From: Gp6-AA40 sp963741135
GTDB lineage: Bacteria > Acidobacteriota > Vicinamibacteria > Vicinamibacterales > UBA2999
Assembly (NCBI GenBank): GCA_963741135.1
Contig: CAVUHC010000007.1
Span: 372,001 to 436,000 of the forward strand
Reading direction: 5' to 3'
DNA length: 64,000 nt
Part shown: positions 1 through 8,185 of the stretch, in pieces
Layout: every line of letters begins with the position of its first letter
Numbering within the stretch: the first letter of the stretch is position 1
Made by a program: the position numbers and the translations under genes
The notes under the pieces: model-generated
What the model saw: only the letters and a program-made list of their open reading frames with translations
Told to the model about the DNA's origin: nothing
Database searches by the model: none

Positions 1-1
1 G

Positions 2-229
2 CCTGCGCTGGGCATCGAGAGTCTGCAGAAGATGGGCACCAAGTTTGTGCTGTGCGCGAACGCGCTCGGTATCTGGTGTCTGGAGCTCGAAGCCAGAGGC
101 AAGGGGAAGGCGCAGGAGATCGACAAAGAGCTGCGCGCCAACCTGCTGCCTGGCGTGACGATCGTGCCGGCCATGGTGATCGCCATCGAGAAAGCGCAGG
201 AGGCCGGGATCAAGTACAACCGTCAGTGA
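2..229 (+). CDS. DsrE/DsrF-like protein, C-terminal part (cut by window start)
   Basis: The frame is already open at the window edge and runs to TGA at 227-229, giving about 75 residues. The visible part has a hydrophobic strand around FVLCANAL and ends with the segment VPAMVIAIEKAQEAG followed by IKYNRQ. That ending is typical of DsrE/DsrF/YchN-fold proteins, small proteins linked to sulfur-relay or unknown periplasmic and cytosolic roles. The Cys in FVLCANAL could be the functional cysteine of the fold, but the N-terminal half is missing, so catalytic competence cannot be judged. Neighbouring genes give no functional hint. Family assignment is by motif recognition only. Confidence 0.6.
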   Translation, partial: PALGIESLQKMGTKFVLCANALGIWCLELEARGKGKAQEIDKELRANLLPGVTIVPAMVIAIEKAQEAGIKYNRQ

Positions 230-363
230 CCTGTCGAATAGGCAGGTCGCAGAGGAAATCGGTCTGGACGATCGGGTGACGGTGTTGACGCAACTCAGCT
301 TCATACCCGCAGCCCGATCGAACACCGCGTCCCAATGTCACCATCGGGTTCTGATACCTCGAG

Positions 364-1638
364 TCAGTTCTGCGCGACGCTCGCCACGGTCTTGTCGACA
401 AGCACCAAAAAGGCGCAGATCGCCTTCTCGAGATGCTCTTCGGGCGTGTCCTCCTCCTTGCAGTGCGAAAGGCCCCTGGCGGAATGGGCAAACATCATGA
501 CCACGGGCATGTGCGGGACCATCTCTGCGGCGTCGTGCAGCGGGCCCGACGGCAGCTTCGGCGCATCTCCGGTGACCTCACGGACTGACGCTGCGCACAG
601 ATCGAGCAAATGCGGATCGAAGCGACGCGGCTCGATCCGAAACAGCGGCCTCCACTCGACCGACACGCCGTTCTCCTCTGCAAAACGCCGGGACGCGTCC
701 TGGGCCTCGCGGTGCATCACCGCGAGGAGATCGGGATCGAGCGCCCGCTGATCGATCGATATCTCCGCGACGCCAGGCACGGCGGTCACGATCCCGGGTT
801 CGACCTTGACGACGCCAACCGTGCACACGACGCCGGCGCCAGGCTTGGAATGACGCCTGGCGATTTCACGGCATTCGAGTGCCGTCGCCGCAGCGGCCAG
901 GAACGCGTCCCGTCGCATCGCAATGGGCGTCGACCCCGAATGCGCGGCCTGGCCGACGAACCGCACCATGTTGCGCTCCAGACCGAAGGTTCCGAGTACG
1001 ACTCCGGCGGACCGATTCATTGACTCGAGCACCGGCCCTTGCTCGATATGCATCTCGAGGTACGCTTTCGCGTCGATGCGCCCCAGTTCGTGTCGGGCGT
1101 TCAGCATCGTGTCGAGTATCACGCCGTGCTCCCGCAGCGCATCCTCCAGCCGGATGCCGTCGGTGTCCCGCAACTCTCGTATTTCGTCAACGTTGAGCCG
1201 TCCGGCGGCCGCCGACGAACCCAGAAGGCTGCGTCCGAAACGCGCTCCTTCTTCGTCCGCCCAATCGACCAGCCGAAGCGTCACGGGCGCTTTCGGGCCC
1301 TGTCCGTATCGGCGAAGTGCCTCCAGCGCAACCACCACACCAAGGGTGCCATCCAGCCAGCCGCCGTTCGGCACGGAGTCCAGATGCCCGCCGATGATGA
1401 CGGTCCTGCTCGATTCACCTGGGAGTGTCACCCAGTTGTTTCCCGCGGCATCCGGCATCGAGGTGAGCCCAAGCGGCGACACCTTGTCCTGCAGCCACGC
1501 GCGCGCCTTCCTCCACACCGGTCCCCATGCCACACGCTGGGCGCCGTTGGAAGTGGACGTCAGCATCGCCAGCTCGCGGAGGTCCGTGATGACATTGCGT
1601 GCGCTGCGGCGCAGCGGGTCGCCGATCTCGTTGTGCAT
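364..1638 (-). CDS. M20 family Zn-dependent amidohydrolase (N-carbamoyl-L-amino acid hydrolase / allantoate amidohydrolase type)
   Basis: This 424-residue protein carries the M20C amidase signatures: GGHLDSVPNGG with D96 beyond it, DEEGARF near residue 129, the HIEQGP box (H197), GQAAHSGSTP in the lid domain, and a C-terminal SHCKEED with H392. The predicted metal ligands H85, D96, E130, H197 and H392 are all present, so it should be active. Family members hydrolyse N-carbamoyl amino acids, ureidoglycine or allantoate in the cytosol; the exact substrate cannot be read from sequence. The length matches the family norm of about 410-430. It lies 67 bp downstream of a class IV aminotransferase on the same strand, so the two may be co-transcribed in amino-acid or purine nitrogen catabolism. 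The ATG start at 1638 has only a weak ribosome site. Confidence 0.88.
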   Translation of the reverse strand: MHNEIGDPLRRSARNVITDLRELAMLTSTSNGAQRVAWGPVWRKARAWLQDKVSPLGLTSMPDAAGNNWVTLPGESSRTVIIGGHLDSVPNGGWLDGTLGVVVALEALRRYGQGPKAPVTLRLVDWADEEGARFGRSLLGSSAAAGRLNVDEIRELRDTDGIRLEDALREHGVILDTMLNARHELGRIDAKAYLEMHIEQGPVLESMNRSAGVVLGTFGLERNMVRFVGQAAHSGSTPIAMRRDAFLAAAATALECREIARRHSKPGAGVVCTVGVVKVEPGIVTAVPGVAEISIDQRALDPDLLAVMHREAQDASRRFAEENGVSVEWRPLFRIEPRRFDPHLLDLCAASVREVTGDAPKLPSGPLHDAAEMVPHMPVVMMFAHSARGLSHCKEEDTPEEHLEKAICAFLVLVDKTVASVAQN

Positions 1639-1705
1639 CTGCAGGCAGAGGATTCCACGCCTCCCTCCATTGCGTCAACGAAGGGCGGCGTGCAGGATTC
1701 AGAAG

Positions 1706-2701
1706 TCAGTAGGGAACATCAATCAGTCGCTCGCTCGCATGCATGTCCTCATCGAGGAGCCGGAGCAGCGCCTTGGCAACAGGTCCTGGCCTGCCGTCGC
1801 CAATCCTCTGGTCATCCCATTGGACGATCGACGCCACCTTGACCGAACTGCCCATCAACAGCATTTCGCGCGATGCGCGCGCTTCCGCCAGCGTCACGTC
1901 GCGGACCTCGATTGCCTTCAACAGTTCTTGTTCCCGTAACGATTCAGCCAATTCCAGGAGGCGAAGTGACGTGCACCCGGCGAGAACGTGATCGAATTTC
2001 GGGTGCGCGAGCACACCGTCCCTGGTGACGAAGGCGACGTTCATGTTCGAGCTCTCGCCGACATGGCCGTCAGTATCGATGAAGACGCCGTTGTCGAACC
2101 CCGCCTCCTTGGCCTCCATCTGCATGAGTACGTTTGGGAGATAGTTGGTGGCCTTCGTGATCGCATAGATCGGTGCCTTGATCGGATACGTGGTGGTCAT
2201 TACCCGCACGCCTTCTGTGAGCCAGCGTTCGGGGTACGTGAGGCCGGCGAACACCATCACGAAGAAACCGGGCGCGGCGCCCGCCGCCGGAGTCAACTCG
2301 AGGCTGCCGGGTCCGGACGAAAGCCAGTACCGGATCGATCCATCGCGCTTGCCGCTGACGGCTGCGGTCTTCAGGATGATCTCGCGCAGATCCGAGCGCG
2401 ACGCGGGTAGCCGCAGTTTCGATCGGTCGGCGGACAGCTGGAAACGATCGAGGTGCGCTTCGAGGTCGTAGAGTTTCCCGTTCACGAGCCCTGCGGTATC
2501 GAAGATGCCGTGACCCCGATGGACCATGTGATCGTCAAACGGCAGCACCATGAGCGAAGGATCGGTGACAATTCCTCCAAGCTGACTCGAGTAGAACGCG
2601 AAGTACTGCACCGGCTGGCGCGCCCGCAACGCCCTGAGCCGCGCGACGACGTCATCGGCAGTCAGCACCTGCGGCATTCGACTGGTGTCAGGAATCGTCA
2701 T
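1706..2701 (-). CDS. Class IV PLP-dependent aminotransferase (branched-chain / D-amino-acid type)
   Basis: The protein has 331 residues from an ATG at 2701. The open frame extends further upstream to 3463, but that part overlaps a real gene on the other strand and lacks family signal. Fold-type IV marks are clear: FDDHMVHRGHGIFDTA near residue 55, the PLP lysine in AITKATNYLPN (K183), and VGESSNMNV with E216 that contacts the cofactor pyridine nitrogen. Substrate class is uncertain between branched-chain L-amino acids, D-amino acids and aminodeoxychorismate lyase-like activity. The plant-type D-amino-acid aminotransferase/ADC lyase group looks nearest by the HRGHGIFDT and KATNYL wording. It sits just upstream of the M20 hydrolase, which also acts on amino-acid derivatives. 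Confidence 0.85.
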   Translation of the reverse strand: MTIPDTSRMPQVLTADDVVARLRALRARQPVQYFAFYSSQLGGIVTDPSLMVLPFDDHMVHRGHGIFDTAGLVNGKLYDLEAHLDRFQLSADRSKLRLPASRSDLREIILKTAAVSGKRDGSIRYWLSSGPGSLELTPAAGAAPGFFVMVFAGLTYPERWLTEGVRVMTTTYPIKAPIYAITKATNYLPNVLMQMEAKEAGFDNGVFIDTDGHVGESSNMNVAFVTRDGVLAHPKFDHVLAGCTSLRLLELAESLREQELLKAIEVRDVTLAEARASREMLLMGSSVKVASIVQWDDQRIGDGRPGPVAKALLRLLDEDMHASERLIDVPY

Positions 2702-2959
2702 CTTGCGACCATAGCACGACGCCAACAGGCACGTCGTGCTTGCGCCGCTTCGGGCCCCTGAAGAACATGAAAGCGCTAGAGGTCCTTTACCCTCCGCTGG
2801 CCTCGAGACTGTCCCGGCCGACATGCTGCCGCCCTTCGTCGCGGAATTGTCGCTCGCGCTGTGGTTTGCCCTAAAAGGCGTGGACCTGACGAAGTGGGCC
2901 GAGCGGGCGGGTGGCGTCGCTTGACGGCACGAAGCCGCGTACGCAAGATAGAGAGCCTC

Positions 2960-4267
2960 GTGCATTTCAGAACTCTCGTTGTCGTCCTTGGCCTCGGTTT
3001 CCTGTGCGTGCTGGGTGGCATTTCGGCGCCCCTCAGGGCGCAGGGTGGCGGAGCGTTCCACGGCTCGTCCGAGGATCCGGCGATCGCCTATTCGACCGCG
3101 CCGCTGAACAACGTCATCGTCGACTTGAACAGGAAGCTCCAGGACGGAACCATTCGTCTCACGTTCGAGGGCCGCAGCGGATACCTCCGGTCGGCCCTCG
3201 AGGCGCTCGAGATTCCGGTCGATTCGCAGGTGCTCGTCTTTGCGTCGGACAGTTTGCAGAGGCGATTGATCAACGAGAGCAACCCGCGGGCGCTGTTTTT
3301 CAACGATCGCGCCATGCTCGGCTGGGTGCGGGACGGAACCGTTATCGAAGTGACGGCTCACGACGAGCGGGAAGGCATCGTTTTTTATACGCTCGCACAG
3401 ACCGATGACCTCAGGGACGGCGTCCCGCAGTTCAGACGGTCCTTCCAGTGCCTTGGGTGTCACGTGACCGGGGACACGCTTGGCGTGGCTGGCCTGCTGA
3501 TGTTCAGCATGACCCGGCCGTCCGACCCCGCCGCGTCCGCGTTGCCGAGTTCGACGGATCAGAACACTCCGTTACGACAACGCTTTGGTGGCTGGTACGT
3601 GACTGGAAGCACCGGCTCTGCACCTCACATGGGAAACGCTGTGGCCGCCCTTGACGGTCGTCCAACGCGCGAGGTCACATCGGTGGAGGGGTTGTTTGAC
3701 TCGGACAGCTATCGTGCTCAATCGAGCGACATCGCTGCCCTCCTGGTGCTGTCGCACCAGACGCGCATGACCAACCTCCTGACTCGGGCCAGCTGGGAAG
3801 CGCGCGCCGTGGATCCCACGCTGCACCCGCCCTTCGTGGCCACCCCCCAAGCGGAAGCCAGTATCGCCGCGATGATGAGCGGGGTCGCGAACGAGGTCGT
3901 GGATTACCTGCTGTTCATCGATGAAGCGAAGCTGGCCGATCGGGTCCGCGGCTCGACGGGCTTCGCGGAGCGCTTCTCGACTGTTGGTCCGCGGGACCGA
4001 AAGGGACGCTCGCTGCACGAGCTCGATCTCAATCGACGTCTGATGAAGTATCCGTGCAGCTACTTGATCTACTCGGCGGCCTTCGACGCGTTGCCGCCGG
4101 CCGCGAAGGACCCCATCTACAAGCGCCTGTGGCAGGTGCTTTCAGGAGAGGAACGGGATGCGCGGTACCGGTCCGCGCTCTCGCTTGAGGACCGTCGGGC
4201 CATCGTCGAAATCCTGCGCGATACCAAGAAAGACCTTCCGCCGTATTTTCAGAATGTGACCAGGTAG
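2960..4267 (+). CDS. Secreted mono-heme (CxxCH) protein of unknown function
   Basis: I chose GTG at 2960 because it is followed at once by a signal peptide (hydrophobic VVVLGLGFLCVLGG, then a likely cleavage near PLRAQ). An in-frame ATG at 2861 would add 33 charged residues before it. The mature protein of about 410 residues has a single heme c site, CLGCH at about residues 164-168, followed by GGWYVTG and a HMGN segment that I associate with a secreted cytochrome-like family common in Acidobacteriota. The C-terminal half is soluble and mostly alpha-helical. Its reaction is unknown; a periplasmic electron-transfer role is an inference from the heme site. It is divergent from the aminotransferase across a 258-bp gap that probably holds both promoters. 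Confidence 0.72.
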   Translation: MHFRTLVVVLGLGFLCVLGGISAPLRAQGGGAFHGSSEDPAIAYSTAPLNNVIVDLNRKLQDGTIRLTFEGRSGYLRSALEALEIPVDSQVLVFASDSLQRRLINESNPRALFFNDRAMLGWVRDGTVIEVTAHDEREGIVFYTLAQTDDLRDGVPQFRRSFQCLGCHVTGDTLGVAGLLMFSMTRPSDPAASALPSSTDQNTPLRQRFGGWYVTGSTGSAPHMGNAVAALDGRPTREVTSVEGLFDSDSYRAQSSDIAALLVLSHQTRMTNLLTRASWEARAVDPTLHPPFVATPQAEASIAAMMSGVANEVVDYLLFIDEAKLADRVRGSTGFAERFSTVGPRDRKGRSLHELDLNRRLMKYPCSYLIYSAAFDALPPAAKDPIYKRLWQVLSGEERDARYRSALSLEDRRAIVEILRDTKKDLPPYFQNVTR

Positions 4268-4418
4268 TACGCGAAGGTAACTCCTTGGTGTTTTCGTGGT
4301 CGTCGCCAAGTGGTGCGAGCAAGCCGACTTCGTTCTTCGGTGCCAACAACAGCGGTTCGGTCCTACAATGCGGCGAAGCCGTTGTTGAACGGAGTGGACT
4401 TGGAAGGGAGTTCCGACA

Positions 4419-5319
4419 ATGCTGAATCCCATTTCGGTTTTGATGGTCGGCCTCTTCGTTGCGGCGCTGGGCCTTCCCGTCGACACGTTTGCCCAGAACA
4501 GTTCTGCCGGGCGGTTGGCTGACTCCGGATTGGGATAAACGGCCAATAACGGACGCGAATAGGAAGCCGGCTCCGCGACGCAGCCTTGTCGGGACGTGGG
4601 GTCCGGCCGATGGGCCGGGGGCTGGCACGCAGGCAGGCGGCGTGCAGTTGAAGCCGAACAATGGCAGGCCGGAAAATCAGCTGCCGTATACGCCTGCCGG
4701 CCTGGAACTGTACCGATCCCACAAGGCGCTCGAGGGCATCGACGCGGTTCTCCCTGCTCAGGATAACGATCCGAGGAATCGCTGCGAGCCGCTCGGAGTG
4801 CCACGCAGCAATCATTACAACATCCGGCTCACCCAAATCTTTCAGGACGAATACAAGGTGGTGATGTTGTATCACTACGATAACCGTTGGCGTGTCATCT
4901 GGACCGACGGTCGCGAGCTCCCGAAAGTGGTGGAAGGGGGCGTAGAAATCGCGGGCGAGGTTCGAGAGCGGCGGTTTTCCGGCTACTCGGTCGGCAGGTG
5001 GGTCGACGATTACACGTTCGAGGTCCAAACCGTTGGAACAATGCCCGAAGACCGGGTCTGGCTCGATTCGACGGGCCGGCCGATCAGCGATCAGGCACGC
5101 GTCACCGAGACATTCCGGCGTGTGGACAATGACACGCTGGTGTGGTCAGAAACTATTTCTGATCCGAAAGTCTATGCGAGACCGTGGGACACCATGAAGC
5201 TCCAGCTGCGATTGCACGATCCCCGTACGGACATCATGGAGTATTACTGCTCGCCTTCAGAGCAGGAGAACTACAACAGGCTTTTCGGCAACGCCGCGGG
5301 CGGCAAGGGGGCACCATGA
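4419..5319 (+). CDS. Secreted protein of a W-G-D-type Acidobacteriota family, interrupted by one frameshift
   Basis: An ATG at 4419 starts a good signal peptide (MLNPISVLMVGLFVAALG, cleavage near TFAQ) that runs into TAA at 4536. The body continues in another frame to TGA at 5319. A one-base shift between about 4490 and 4535 joins them. The body has GTWGPADG, DPRNRCEPLGVPR, IFQDEYKVVMLYHYDN, GYSVGRWVDDYTFEVQT, a WLDSTGRP turn and ISDPKVYARPW. It aligns by eye with the two genes at 54491 and 55466 in the GxSVGxWxxDTxxV and DPxxxxRPW regions. No catalytic motif or known reaction is recognised. Its stop overlaps the next start (ATGA at 5316), so it is translationally coupled to a DUF6152 gene. 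Confidence 0.7.
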
Positions 5320-5732
5320 GAAGTCGACTCGTCATCGTGTCGGTTATGGCTGTCGGACTGTTGATTCCATCTCGCCTGGTCGCACATCACGGCAGCGCGG
5401 CGTTTGATACAGGGAAAAGAGTGACCCTGAAAGGCACCGTCAAGGAATGGGTGTACTCCAATCCCCACTGTTTGCTGAGCCTTGATGTCATGGGTGAGGA
5501 CGGCAAAATGGTGCAGTGGATTGCCGAGGGTCAGGCCCCGAACGTCATATTCCCGGTTGGCTATCGCAAGGACTCCTTCAAGGCGGGGGATCAAGTGACT
5601 GTCACGGTGGAGCCAGTCAAGAATGGGCGGCCGATGGGGCGCATCCTTCAGACCGTGCTCGCTGATGGCAAGACCTTAGGGCCGGCGTCATCACCACCCA
5701 CGGCCACGAGCGCAGCGCCACAGCCACAGTAG
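5316..5732 (+). CDS. DUF6152 family secreted protein
   Basis: This 138-residue protein has a signal peptide (MRSRLVIVSVMAVGLLIPSRLVA) and a mature region that begins with the HHG motif usual for DUF6152. It then has VTLKGTVKEWVYSNPHCLLSLDV, with the conserved NPH turn, and a beta-rich C-terminal half ending in a Thr/Ala/Pro-rich tail. Function of the family is unknown; the compact beta fold resembles OB-like binding domains, but that is inference. The ATG at 5316 overlaps the upstream stop as ATGA, implying coupled expression. The same partnership recurs at 56.7 kb, downstream of homologues of the upstream gene. A hairpin repeat array begins at its stop codon and may act as a terminator. Confidence 0.82.
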   Translation: MRSRLVIVSVMAVGLLIPSRLVAHHGSAAFDTGKRVTLKGTVKEWVYSNPHCLLSLDVMGEDGKMVQWIAEGQAPNVIFPVGYRKDSFKAGDQVTVTVEPVKNGRPMGRILQTVLADGKTLGPASSPPTATSAAPQPQ

Positions 5733-5832
5733 TGTCCGGCTTCAGCCGGACCTCGCTGCTAAACCCGGTAGTGTCTGGCTTCAGCCGGACCTCGCTGCTA
5801 AACCCGGTAGTGTCCGGCTTCAGCCGGACCTC
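5731..5832. repeat. Three tandem 39-bp repeats, each with a GTCCGGC-TTCA-GCCGGAC hairpin
   Basis: Units lie at 5731-5769 and 5770-5808 with a partial third at 5809-5832. Each holds a 7-bp stem and TTCA loop; the second copy has one substitution (GTCTGGC) that leaves a G-T pair. The array begins within the stop codon of the DUF6152 gene. Similar hairpins with TTCA or TGAA loops occur at 12262 and 38078. They may serve as terminators or transcript-end stabilisers, or they may be a mobile REP-like family. Confidence 0.85.
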
Positions 5833-5862
5833 ACCGCCGGCAGCTTCGCTCTAGTGCGCCTA

Positions 5863-6000
5863 CTACCTGCCGTAGAGGAACATTTCCTTCCCGGTGGGCA
5901 TCACAACCTTCTGCAGGCGCAGAATATTCGAGCCGTCTGAGAAGCGATACCCGATCGCGGTGATCACGTCTCCCATCTTGAGGGTAGTCCTGTCCCACCC
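5863..6000 (-). pseudogene. C-terminal tail of a DUF6152 gene, fused to the 3' end of the ligase gene
   Basis: Read on the minus strand from 6000 to TAG at 5863, this 45-codon stretch gives GWDRTTLKMGDVITAIGYR, then a DGSNILRL strand and an MPTGKEMFLYG ending. That matches the last third of DUF6152 proteins (a GW..TLK.GD..T..G core, then a DG.. strand, then a DGR.LF-like end). No N-terminal part exists upstream; instead the ligase coding sequence runs directly into it. It is therefore a remnant left by a deletion, or a chimeric join in the assembly. Confidence 0.6.
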
Positions 6001-6855
6001 GTGTGACGTCGCGCGCGTCCTTGTCGAGGCGGAGACCGATCAACCGTGGGTGCCGCAGCTTGCCGTGCGCGGTCCATTCGATGAACGCGATCTGCACGAC
6101 AATTTCGGGACGCACCCAGTGCGCGCGCAGTCGGGGCAGGCCCTTGGCGGTCGTAAACGGCGACTCCGGGAGCTCGAGCGCGTCGAGGCGCGTGCGCAGA
6201 TTCAGCAAGAGCTTCGTGTCGAAGCCGGTGCCGAGTTTCCCGGCAAAGACGAGGGCGTCTTCTTCGTAGTAACCAACGAGCAGCGCACCAAGACCTACGC
6301 GTGCACCCTGCGGATCGGTAAGCCGCCCACGACAAACTCCTGCGACGTCTCACACTTCATCTTCAGCCAGTGTTTCGATCGACGATGCTCGTACGGCGAG
6401 CCTCGACGTTTGGCAATCACTCCTTCCCAGCCCTCGCGCCTGGCGCGCTCCCACGGTGTCTGGTCCTCTACGAGCTCGACGCGTCGCATGGGAGGCTCGA
6501 ACGGCAACTCCTGCAGCAGCGCGCGTCGATCTTCGAGCGGCAACGCGGTCACCGCTCGTCCGTTCAACCACAGAATGTCGAAGACGTGATACGCGCTCCG
6601 GCCGTCCCAGGTCATCTCGCCGTCGAGAATCACCTCATGGACAGGAAGGTTGGCGATTGCGCTGGCCATCGCCGGCAGATGTTGCGGAAGTCGATTGCGT
6701 GAGTACAGCTGAACATCGGAGCCACATTTGTACGCGAGCAGTCTGATGCCGTCGAACTTGCGCTCGAACAACCAGTCGTGTCCGGTGAAGCGGTCCTGCG
6801 TCAGCGTGGCGGCCATTGGTTCGAGCCAGTCGGGCATTTTCGCAACGGGTGCCAT
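6001..6855 (-). CDS. ATP-dependent DNA ligase, stand-alone LigD-type ligase domain, with one frameshift
   Basis: The adenylation domain is clear: the nucleotidyl lysine in ERKFDGIR (K of KxDG), then VILDGEM, YHVFDILWLNG, EGVIAKRRGSPYEH and the lysine pair in HWLKMKC. The first frame ends at 6295, but a one-base shift at about 6316-6325 restores the OB-fold part (DPQGARVGLGALLVGYYEED, LRTRLDALELP, GKLRHPRLIGLRLDKDARDV). Proteins of this size act in bacterial non-homologous end joining or base-excision repair beside Ku and LigD; no Ku gene is visible here. The ligase reading stops being ligase-like at about 6001, where DUF6152 sequence begins. In the actual ligase frame the stop is at 5831. The start ATG is at 6855. 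Confidence 0.82.
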
Positions 6856-6990
6856 GGCGTGACGATAGCCACAAAGAGCACTGAGACGAAATTGGCCAGA
6901 AAGGTCACAAAGACCCCTATGTCGTGATTTTTCCTTGGAGGGCCCGGATCGGTTGGCTCCCAGGCCGGAGCGCGTAGCTCATGACCCGGA

Positions 6991-7236
6991 TTAGGGGAGT
7001 GACGGCAGGGCTTTGGCAGCGATCACAGGCGCCAGATACCAGAACCAGAATAGCGCGGCCGCGAAGATGACCGGGCGCCAGTGAAGGGCGCACGGCAACC
7101 CGTTGCGCATCATGTAAATCGTGCACGCCAGGACCGTTTGGGCAATGACGGCCGCGAGAGCGACGCTCGCGACGACTGCCGCGATAAGGAGGAAAGCGCC
7201 CACGTGATCGCTATCGGCTGCGCACGTCTCATCCAA
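6991..7236 (-). CDS. Small two-helix membrane protein, unknown
   Basis: About 81 residues with two hydrophobic spans (AFLLIAAVVASVALAAVIAQ and PVIFAAALFWFWYLAPVIAA) joined by a short loop holding CTIYMMRNGLPC. No family is recognised. The start is unsure: TTG at 7236 gives the longest plausible form, ATG at 7232 is out of frame, and no strong ribosome site is seen. The clear hydrophobic pattern favours a real gene, but nothing in the neighbours defines a function. Confidence 0.4.
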   Translation of the reverse strand: MDETCAADSDHVGAFLLIAAVVASVALAAVIAQTVLACTIYMMRNGLPCALHWRPVIFAAALFWFWYLAPVIAAKALPSLP

Positions 7237-7353
7237 CAGACATGCCGTGACGAATCCAGCCTGAGGGGCTAACCATCCGCTGACGATCGCTGCCTCTACC
7301 CCTTGAGTCCGTGCAATTGCGTGAATTGCCCGTCGCTTGCGCCGCGATGGACG

Positions 7354-7887
7354 TCATCGCCTGCGATACTTCTGCACCTCAGCGCGGACCGCAACTCCCG
7401 TTTCAACGGCCGCGTCGGTCTCGAAGGGCTTCAGGAAGCCGCCAGTCGAACCCGAATGCAGGTAGAAGTAGTGCAAGCTGGCGGTGGCGGTCACCGTCCG
7501 ATTGCTCAGTACCTCGATGGTGTGCCGAAGTTCGTGACCGATCGACCCCATGAGGTCCCAGTCGGCCCCTCCCGTGTTGACATGCACCAGCAGAAACCGG
7601 TGCCCGCCACCGGTCGTCACGGACACAAGGCACGCCCGTACACCACGCCCGCATTTACCATTCTCGACGTACACAATGCCTTCGCTCGCGTTGATGCTTT
7701 CAATGAGACCTCGGAAGGTCTTTGATTGCTGACTTGCCAGGCCGATCAACGCGACGATTGAGGCGTTGCTCGAGCGGACGTGTTGAACGGTCTCTCCATC
7801 CACCTCGTCCGCGCGCGCTGGCCGTCCCGTGGATGTCACTCCGATCATCATCAAGCCCACGATCAGGTGCCGTGTTGCCTGCCCCAT
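7354..7887 (-). CDS. Secreted zincin-like protein with HELRH motif
   Basis: The protein is 177 residues long with an N-terminal signal peptide ending near ARADE. The core has SIGHELRHTIEVL, an HExxH zinc site (H118, E119, H122), preceded by a beta strand GHRFLLVHVNT. I know small secreted proteins with a GHELxHxxEV motif from Acidobacteriota, where they are usually listed as hypothetical. The third zinc ligand is not obvious. A periplasmic metallopeptidase or related metal-dependent role is plausible but unproven. The ATG at 7887 follows a GAGGGGAG ribosome site. It stands alone, divergent from the flavin oxidoreductase at 8186. Confidence 0.7.
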   Translation of the reverse strand: MGQATRHLIVGLMMIGVTSTGRPARADEVDGETVQHVRSSNASIVALIGLASQQSKTFRGLIESINASEGIVYVENGKCGRGVRACLVSVTTGGGHRFLLVHVNTGGADWDLMGSIGHELRHTIEVLSNRTVTATASLHYFYLHSGSTGGFLKPFETDAAVETGVAVRAEVQKYRRR

Positions 7888-7982
7888 GCCGTGTCTCCCC
7901 TCGTTCAGAGAGGCGTGAACGGCCGGCGAAAACTGGCATGAGCTCAGAACACACGTGAACCCTGGAACAACTGCGGTTGGGA

Positions 7983-8043
7983 AGGCGATGTCTGGAAAGT
8001 GATGTCTGGATCTGGAAAGAAGTGATGTCTGGATCTGGAAAGA
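7983..8043. repeat. Direct repeats with 7-bp periodicity (23-bp unit twice)
   Basis: The unit AGTGATGTCTGGATC plus TGGAAAGA is repeated exactly at 7998-8020 and 8021-8043, with a partial copy at 7984-7999. Within the unit the spacing GTGATGT / CTGGATC / TGGAAAG is heptameric, like the other intergenic tracts in this window. The stretch from 7888 to 8185 holds no gene that I can support; the promoter of the oxidoreductase at 8186 must lie here. Confidence 0.7.
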
Positions 8044-8185
8044 TCAGTGACCGGCCGGAAGGCTGGTTCCAGTTCAGGCGGCGGTGCCCAGGTGTGGTCT
8101 CTGAGGAGGGAACGGGGTTTCAGGGATACTTGGGCATGGGCAACGGGGACGCATCGTGCTATCAAGGCACTGGAGGAGGCCAGAT

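Noticed and set aside
2702..3463. N-terminal extension of the aminotransferase
   Set aside because: The extension overlaps the secreted heme protein on the other strand and shows no homology; ATG 2701 gives the normal family length.
5731..5832. Possible CRISPR array
   Set aside because: Copies are directly adjacent, there are no unique spacers, and no cas gene is nearby.
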